From positions 140,256-204,255 of the forward strand of contig WTPW01000063.1 of assembly GCA_009809945.1 (NCBI GenBank): 64,000 nt of DNA, given 5' to 3'. A program made the translations under genes and the position numbers. Every line of letters starts with the position of its first letter. The stretch's first letter is position 1. The stretch is from Gigaspora margarita. Taxonomy: Eukaryota; Glomeromycota; Glomeromycetes; Diversisporales; Gigasporaceae. The notes beneath the pieces were generated by a model. It was not told the DNA's origin, did not search any database, and was given only the letters and a program-made list of their open reading frames with translations. Positions 57,770-64,000 of the stretch are shown here, one piece after another.

Positions 57770-58310
57770 GTATTGTGCATACAAATAAACCTTTTTTTTT
57801 TTTTTACTAAATTAATGACTTGTGCTGATTAATTGAAAGTTGTAGAGCTCATCAAAATGCATCTAACAGTGGTTAGATTATCCAAGCCAGCCTAGTAGAT
57901 ATCAAGATATCATTGAAAAATTATTGGCTAACTATATAAAATCTCTATTGTTTATATAGAGATTTTATATACAGTCAGACTTCCCTAAATGCAACCTCTC
58001 TAAATGCAACACCTCTCTAAATGCAACCTTAAATCCTGGCCCAAATATATTTCTAACCTCTATAAATGCAATTTTTCTTATTGCTCTCTAAATGCAAGCC
58101 ATTAAAAGTTTGACCCAATGACTTGCATTTAGAGAGGTCTGACTGTAGTTGGCCAACTGTTTTTTTAATAATATCTTACTACCTACTCGGCTGATGTAGA
58201 TGGTCTAAACACTGTTAAATGCATCTAGACAAGCTCTATAACTTTCAATTAATCAGCACAAGTTGTTAACTTAGTACAAAAAAATTATATATATATATGC
58301 ATACCATATT
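57770..58310. mobile_element. Foldback element carrying the shared module, split by a pogo-like MITE
   Basis: GACTTGTGCTGATTAATTGAA at left (57819) is inverted at 58237-58257 and the arms match for about 130 bp, including GTTGTAGAGCTCATC ... GTAGATATCAAGATATC. The MITE at 57972-58145 sits at the centre. Outer ends approximate. Confidence 0.7.
57972..58145. mobile_element. pogo-like MITE with CTCTAAATGCAA words
   Basis: 174 bp. CAGTCAGACTTCCCTAAATG at left and inverse at right (CATTTAGAGAGGTCTGACTG), TA flanks at 57970-57971 and 58146-58147. CTCTAAATGCAA is reiterated from both ends. Same terminal motif as 15202-15945. Confidence 0.85.
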
Positions 58311-59149
58311 CCACCAGGACTCCAAACAATTTATATGAGGTCATAATTGAAAATTGCCAATATAGGCCTTTTTTTTAAAAAAAGTTTATATTTGAAAAGT
58401 AGGTATTGGGTAAAAAGGTTATATTTGAAAATAGCTAATTGCTAAATAGTTTATATTTATAATAATGCTAATGAAATAAGTTTTATAAATCTTATATTTG
58501 AAATGTGCTAAGTGCTCTAATAGATATTATATAATATCTATTTACTATGAGGTACCCCCTCCCCATACATGAGACAAATTCTAATTGGTTAATTTAAAAA
58601 ACTTTTAATTATAAAATTTTATTAATCAATTATAATTTTGGACTCCAAATAAGCTTATTTAAAATAATAATATACTAAAATAATATTTTTTTTGGTGCTA
58701 AACAAGTTTATTTAGAGCTCAAAATTTTGATTTATTAGTAAAATTTTGTATAATGCAGAATTTTTTATATTTTTATTAACAAAAATATAGAAAATTCTGT
58801 ATTATAATAATTTTTATTAATTAATTATAAATTTTTGCTCTAAGTAAACTTGTTTAGCAGTAAAAAATACATTATTTTGGTATTTACTATTTTAATTTTC
58901 TTAATTTTTCAAATAAAAATGAACAAAATTATATTTTTGATAAAATTTAACAATTTTATTCATTTGTATTTCAAAAATTAAAATAAATCCAAAATAATGA
59001 ATTTTTAGTGCTGAACAAGTTTACTTAGTGCTCTAATTTATTATTTATTAATAAAATTTTATATAATGCAGAACTTCCTATATTTTTATTAATAAAAATA
59101 TAAATAATTCTGTATTATGCAAATATTTACTAATAGAAAATAACTTAAT

Positions 59150-59402
59150 TATACTCTAGTGTGTATACATGGGTATTAATAAATTAATTTGCAAATCTGT
59201 ATAACCTATAAATTATAACCAAAAATCAAACCTAATTTGAGGCTAGGGTAAGTGTTAGCTTTGGGGTTGAAAGGTTTATAGTTTATACTAAAATTTTGCA
59301 AAGAATATTTTTTGTTAAAACTCAAAGAGTAGTTTCTTAAGCAAAATTTTGAGTTATTATATGTACCTGTATGTATACATTAGTGTACAAATAGAAATTC
59401 TC
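59150..59402. mobile_element. MITE with GTATACATGGGTA end, copy 1
   Basis: CTAGTGTGTATACATGGGTA at left, TATGTATACATTAGTGTACA at right. Inside, TTTGCAAATCTGTATAA and GCTAGGGTAAGTGTTAGC. A second copy spans 60998-61745. Confidence 0.6.
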
Positions 59403-59932
59403 TTACTAATAAATTATAAATTTGGGCTCTAATTAAACTTGTACAACAAAAAAAATATATTATTTCAGTATACAATCTATTAATTTTCTTAATTTTTCAA
59501 ATAAAGATAAGCAAATTATATTTTGATAAAAATTTATAATTTTACTTATATTAATTTGACAAATCAAAAAATTAAAGGTATATATGCCAAAATAATATAT
59601 TTTTTATTGCTAAATAAGTTTACTTAGAACTAAAGTTTATAATTCATTAGTAAATATTTGCATAATGCAGAATTTTCTATATTTTTTAATAAAAATATAG
59701 AAAATTCTGTATTATACAAACTTTTACTAATTAATTATAAATTTGAGCTCTAATAAACTTGTATATATCAAAAAATATGTTATTTTGGCATACATTCTTT
59801 TGATTTCTTTACTTATAAAATAAAGATATGCAAAGGTACAATTTTGATAAAAATTTACTAATTTTACTCAGTATTTTACATATTAAAAAAAATTAATTAT
59901 ATGTTAATTTTTGAGCTCAAAGCAAGTTTACC

Positions 59933-60225
59933 AGGACCCCCGGACATCTAGTATAGAAGTCATACTTGAAATTTTAGCAAAAACACCAAAAATTTAAGAA
60001 GCAAAAAACAGTTTTTGGCAATTATCTTGGCATCCAGTAGTCCAATTTGAATGAACTTTTTTTTAAAATGAAGCCCTCAGTGAGGCGCATCTAACAAAAA
60101 ATGTTTATTCAATTCTGATCACTGGATTAGAAGTTATTAAAGTAATAGATTTGTCATTTTCAGCAAATTAGATCAAAATTGGCCAAAATCCAGTTATGAT
60201 CTATATGAGAGATGTCTGGGGTCCT
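59933..60225. mobile_element. AGGACCC-family hAT-like MITE, copy 2
   Basis: 293 bp. AGGACCCCCGGACATCTAG and AGAGATGTCTGGGGTCCT ends; flanks AGTTTACC (59925-59932) and AGTTTATC (60226-60233), 7 of 8. Almost the same length as 19956-20249 in the opposite orientation. Contains a shared-module copy. Confidence 0.85.
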
Positions 60226-60470
60226 AGTTTATCTAGTTTCCAAGGTTATAATTAATTAGTAAATTTTGCATGATGCAAAATTTTCTATATTTTTATTAAT
60301 AAAAATATAAAAAATTCTAAATTATATAAAATTTTATTAATAAGTTGTAGCTTTTAGCACTAATTAAACTTGCTTAGCACTGAAAAATATATTGCTTCAT
60401 TATATATTTATATTTTTATAAGTTTAACTACAGCTTAATATTTTAATCTATTAGTTATATATATTATATT

Positions 60471-60742
60471 TAGGGTTGGCACAGACTGGTCAATGGTCAA
60501 GCTTGACCAGACCAGTTTGGCCAATTTGACCAGTTTGTCAAAGGGTTCAGTGTCAGTCAAATTGGTCAAAGGGTATTTAAATATATATAGTATATATATG
60601 CATATATATTTATATAGTATATCTTAATTTGTATGCATCTTTATTTATTAATAGACTAAGCCATTTGACCAATTTGACCAGACCATTCGACTAATTTGAC
60701 CAGACCAGTTTGACCAGTCGACCAGTGATTTGACCAACCCTG
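60471..60742. mobile_element. hAT-like MITE with TTGACCAG words
   Basis: 272 bp. TAGGGTTGG at left, CCAACCCTG at right; ATTATATT duplicated exactly at 60463-60470 and 60743-60750. TTTGACCAG and CTGGTCAA variants fill about 100 bp at each end. Confidence 0.9.
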
Positions 60743-60997
60743 ATTATATTACATATATAATTATATATATAAAGTAAAATTTTTTAAGTTTTTTTGTATA
60801 GAGGTTTTTGTTTTTTTGTTCTGCTTTTATTTATTTTTTGATTTTTTTGATTTTTTTTAAAGAACATATAGTTCTGTTTTTTTCTATTATAGAGAATATG
60901 TAGTTCTTTTTTTTGTTTTTTTTTTTAGGAAATATTGTATTTCAAAAAAAGATAAAGAAACCCTAAAATTTTCCCCTAATATTTGGAAGAAAAAAAC

Positions 60998-61745
60998 TAT
61001 TTATACACTATATGTATACATGGGTACTAATTAATTGATTTGCAAATCTGCATAATATATAAATTATAGACCAAAATTAAATCTGATTTAAGGGTAGGGG
61101 TATGTAGATCATTTATTATATAATTTCAGTAGTACAATGAGATTTATATAAAAATTAAAAATGTGCTACTAATAAAACTTTTCACAATTGTAATCAAATT
61201 TGACTAAAATTTTATAATATATAGAGCAAAATGCACGTTATATAATAGTAAAATTTTAATAAAGTATATATATAACAAAATTTACTTCTATATATTATAA
61301 AGTTTCCCCTATTTGGCTCAAATTTCCTCCAGTTACACAAAATGATTAATTTTGATTGGTCAGTATCATATGATCATCATATGATTTTGTAAACAACTTT
61401 TGACAACTAAAATTTAAATCAACCAATTTTAATAAATTTGCTATTTTTAGAATCAGAAAACCTGCTCTATAATTTTATTTAATAGTTCAAAAATGATTTG
61501 CTTAAAAAAATTTATAAAATTTTAAAAAGAATAAAACAATACCATGAATTTTATATGTAATTTGCAATTTGTACCCCTACCCTTAAGGTTAGAGTTAGAG
61601 TAAGCTTTGGGATTGGAAGGGGTTATAGTTTATAATAAAATTTTGCAAGGAATATTTTTGCTAGAGCCTGAAGAGTATTTTTATAAGCAAAATTTTAAGT
61701 TATTATATGTACTTATATTTATACACTAGTGTACAAATAGTAATT
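60998..61745. mobile_element. MITE with GTATACATGGGTA end, copy 2, split
   Basis: TATGTATACATGGGTACTAA at left and TTATACACTAGTGTACAAAT at right; internal order as at 59150-59402 once 61092-61582 is removed. Confidence 0.6.
61092..61582. mobile_element. TTAA-flanked TIR element (piggyBac-type target)
   Basis: GGGTAGGGGTA at left and TACCCCTACCC at right, TTAA on both sides (61088-61091, 61583-61586). A TTAA duplication is the hallmark of piggyBac elements; ends are short and no transposase is present in 491 bp, so the class is inferred. Confidence 0.6.
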
Positions 61746-61888
61746 GTCTATTTGAAATATAGACTTATATATACCAATATAAAAGTGGTAACAAATAAGA
61801 TATTACTATAATGCCCAAATATAAGCTTATATTGATTATTCAGAATGCTATTTTGTCTATAGTAATTTTATATATAATTTGTATCATG

Positions 61889-62104
61889 TTACACTATAAT
61901 CAATCTCTGGTTAACTGGCAGACTATCAATTAAAAAATCATTCACCTTTCTAGTTCTTTTTGGGAAACATACTTGTATTTTAGATTCATTAATGGAATCT
62001 TCTAGGTTACAAATTTTATGTTTAGCAAAATTTAAATTTGGTGCATCTTGAATATATCTAGCCAAATTTGTCATACCTTGAATATATTTAGCCAAATTTG
62101 GCAC
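61889..62104 (-). CDS. Short protein-like frame with 33-bp repeats, unknown
   Basis: 71 codons on the minus strand. The first 30 residues are three repeats of about 11 residues (NLAKYIQGMT, NLARYIQDAP), followed by a charged segment (SKIQVCFPKRTRKVNDFLI) that looks more protein-like than the surrounding DNA. No family recognised; the start is uncertain and it may be the remnant of a transposon protein. Confidence 0.25.
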   Translation of the reverse strand: MPNLAKYIQGMTNLARYIQDAPNLNFAKHKICNLEDSINESKIQVCFPKRTRKVNDFLIDSLPVNQRLIIV

Positions 62105-62413
62105 ATTTGATAAAAAGTGACTTGGTGCACTATAACAATATCAACTTTTTATCAAATATTTTTAACTATATTTCAATATTGCTCCTTTTGAAAAAATATT
62201 GAAACCATTAGCACCTTTTCTGATAATAATAATATCAATCTATTATAATCAACAGTATTTACAAAAAAACTTTAATATATATCTGAATTATTCATGCTTT
62301 TTTAGATTATTTTGAAATATAATTAAGGCAACAAAAATAAAATCCCACCTATACACATAATGCTCAGAATATACTAATTTATATTCTGCAATTTTAATAT
62401 AGTAATAAGAGTT

Positions 62414-62599
62414 AGAGTTAATATCTCTATCTGAATATATTTTTTATATTTGGATTAATCTGGTTTTATTATAGTATATATCCAGATTTAAATTTAAATC
62501 CAGATTTATTTATATCCAGATATAACAACACTATGTCACATTATATCACATGACATAGTATATATCCAGATATATAAATCCAGATAGAGGTATTAATTC
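62414..62599. mobile_element. TIR MITE with TATATCCAGAT words, 11-bp duplication
   Basis: 186 bp. AGAGTTAATATCTCTATCTG and inverse CAGATAGAGGTATTAATTC; TAATAAGAGTT at 62403-62413 and 62600-62610. TATATCCAGATTTA is repeated on both sides. Confidence 0.7.
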
Positions 62600-62610
62600 T
62601 AATAAGAGTT

Positions 62611-63866
62611 CAATATATTTATATCTCTATTGAATTATGTTTTAGTCTAAGATAGATTTCTATAAAAGTGGGTTAATAAAAGTTTTTTTAAATTTTAAGC
62701 TTAAATATTTTAACTATTATCAAATATATAATAAAATTTTTATTTAATTCTATATAATTCTAAAATTTAAATAAAAAGTTTAATTAAACATCTATTACTA
62801 CAGTGTGTGACACTTAAAGACTACATTTGTTCTATTTTTAAAATTTAAAAATTTAAAGTTTTAATTTATTTAAAAAGTTAATTTTTAATGTTTTTAAATT
62901 GCTTAAATTTGATTGGCCAAATTTCTATATTTTGATTGGTTTAAATTTTTTTAAAAATTATTATATAAATTCAAACCAATTTGATAAGTTATTTGTTCTG
63001 ATGTCCTATATTTGACTTTTTTTATATGTTATTATATAAAAATACTATATTTATAAGGCTATATGTTTTAAAAAGTTAATATAATTTTTTAAACAACAAA
63101 GCTGCTAAGTTGTTGTAGTAAATAATTTAGCTATAAAATAGTGGCTTCCTGTTTTTAACATTCTTTTTAGATCAAAAGTTATTGGTCTTTAAAGTTTGTG
63201 TAGCCTTTAAGTGTCATGTACTGCATATAAGAATTTTGATTTAAAAATTAAAAAAAAATTTAATCTGATTTCTCTGTATTTTAAAAGAATAACTTTCTAT
63301 CCAACTATTCAAAATATAACTATTAAATATAACTCTCTAAACCTTATCTATTATAAAAATTTTATTTAATAATTTACATAAAATTTATAAATAAATAAAT
63401 AACTAATATTGGCAAATTAATATAAATATTATCTACTATTTTAAAGAAAATAAAACATTTCTTCTAATTAGGTCAATTATTCTTAAAGAAAATAAAGTAT
63501 TTGTTCTAATTAGATCAATTATTCAATTCTTAATGGGTATCCATAAGCTGTAATAAATTTAGTACAAAAAGCTTAATTTAGTACAGTTAAAAAACTGAAA
63601 TTTAGAAAAAAATTGATTATTAACCTTATATCAAATTTTTATAATAGATAAATATATATCTATTTAACCTACTTGTAATTTTAGAAGCATATCTTTTTGA
63701 TAAAATTTATGTTTATTATTATTTATTGATCCAAAAATGAATTTAAAAATAAAAAATTATTAAAGTCTAATACAAAATTTTACTTATAATAAAATTTAAA
63801 AATTTTATTATTAAATTTTAATAAAACTATTTTTAATATAAAATATTTAATATAGGAAAAATGTTT
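62611..63866. other. AT-rich non-coding stretch
   Basis: No gene seen. A direct duplication of about 45 bp (TTCTAATTAGGTCAATTATTC) at 63430-63530. Confidence 0.4.
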
Positions 63867-64000
63867 CTGGCGACATGTCGCCATGGCGACCCTATATGAT
63901 CGGCCAATCATTTTACAGATTGCTGATCATATAAATAAATGTTTTTTTTTATTTTTTTGATTTATTTTTTTTTTCTATTTGTTTTATTATTTTTTTTTTT
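63867..64000. mobile_element. Left end of an ACATGTC-TIR element, cut by window edge
   Basis: TGGCGACATGTCGCCATGG then CGGCCAATCATT, matching the ends of 17261-18928. A T-rich tract follows up to the edge. Confidence 0.6.

Larger units (their letters stand above)
58600..60420. repeat. Array of foldback units (AACAAGTTTACTTAG family)
   Basis: At least four palindromic units (about 58690-58865, 59010-59150, 59605-59765, 60240-60375), each with GCTAAACAAGTTTACTTAGAG at one end, its inverse at the other and ATATTTTTATTAATAAAAATAT at the centre, separated by similar AT-rich spacers. Two MITEs interrupt the array. Same family as 24360-25595. Confidence 0.75.

Noticed and set aside
1-64000. CRISPR array or bacterial operon structure
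   Set aside because: No regularly spaced direct repeats with unique spacers; introns, LINEs, SINEs and Helitron show the DNA is eukaryotic.

Overview
The window is eukaryotic: very AT-rich, with spliced genes and overwhelmingly made of nested transposable elements. The few host-type genes (a TPR protein at the left edge, an intact F-box/leucine-rich-repeat gene near 50.4-52.1 kb, a decayed kelch-repeat gene at 52.6-55.1 kb), together with the roughly 25-30 percent GC look and the density of LINEs, MITEs and foldback elements, fit an arbuscular mycorrhizal fungus (Glomeromycotina, Rhizophagus- or Gigaspora-like). That assignment is an inference from gene families and composition, not from a marker gene.

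Layout. 0-0.2 kb: 5' end of a minus-strand TPR gene. 3.1-5.6 kb: a stack of four nested non-autonomous DNA elements. 6.2-6.7 kb: a hAT-like MITE sitting on the edge of a foldback element. 7.5-10.3 kb: a decayed LTR-retrotransposon gag-protease segment with no reverse transcriptase. 11.85-15.0 kb: a 5'-truncated LINE (RNase H end) with a clear target-site duplication and two MITEs inside. 15.2-22 kb: one MITE after another. 22-28.4 kb: a nest of tRNA-headed SINEs, a 3.5 kb hAT-like element, a TA-flanked element holding a small broken gene, an assembly gap in foldback DNA, and a foldback element split by a SINE. 29-34 kb: more MITEs and the longest SINE copy. 34.67-46.95 kb: one 12.3 kb terminal-inverted-repeat element with a perfect 8-bp duplication, which has swallowed an almost full-length minus-strand LINE (ORF1 plus endonuclease/RT/RNase H ORF2). 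48.0-49.4 kb: a Helitron inserted exactly in a MITE. 49.4-56.2 kb: the gene-like island. 57.8-64 kb: foldback arrays and MITEs.

The most unusual features are at the DNA level. Many TIR elements with unrelated ends and clean 8-bp duplications are filled with reiterations of one short, element-specific word in both orientations. A separate diverged module of about 80-100 bp recurs inside TIR elements with unrelated termini. Protein-coding transposon remnants show stops where tryptophan is expected, consistent with G-to-A decay. Boundaries given for elements with target-site duplications are exact readings; the others are approximate.
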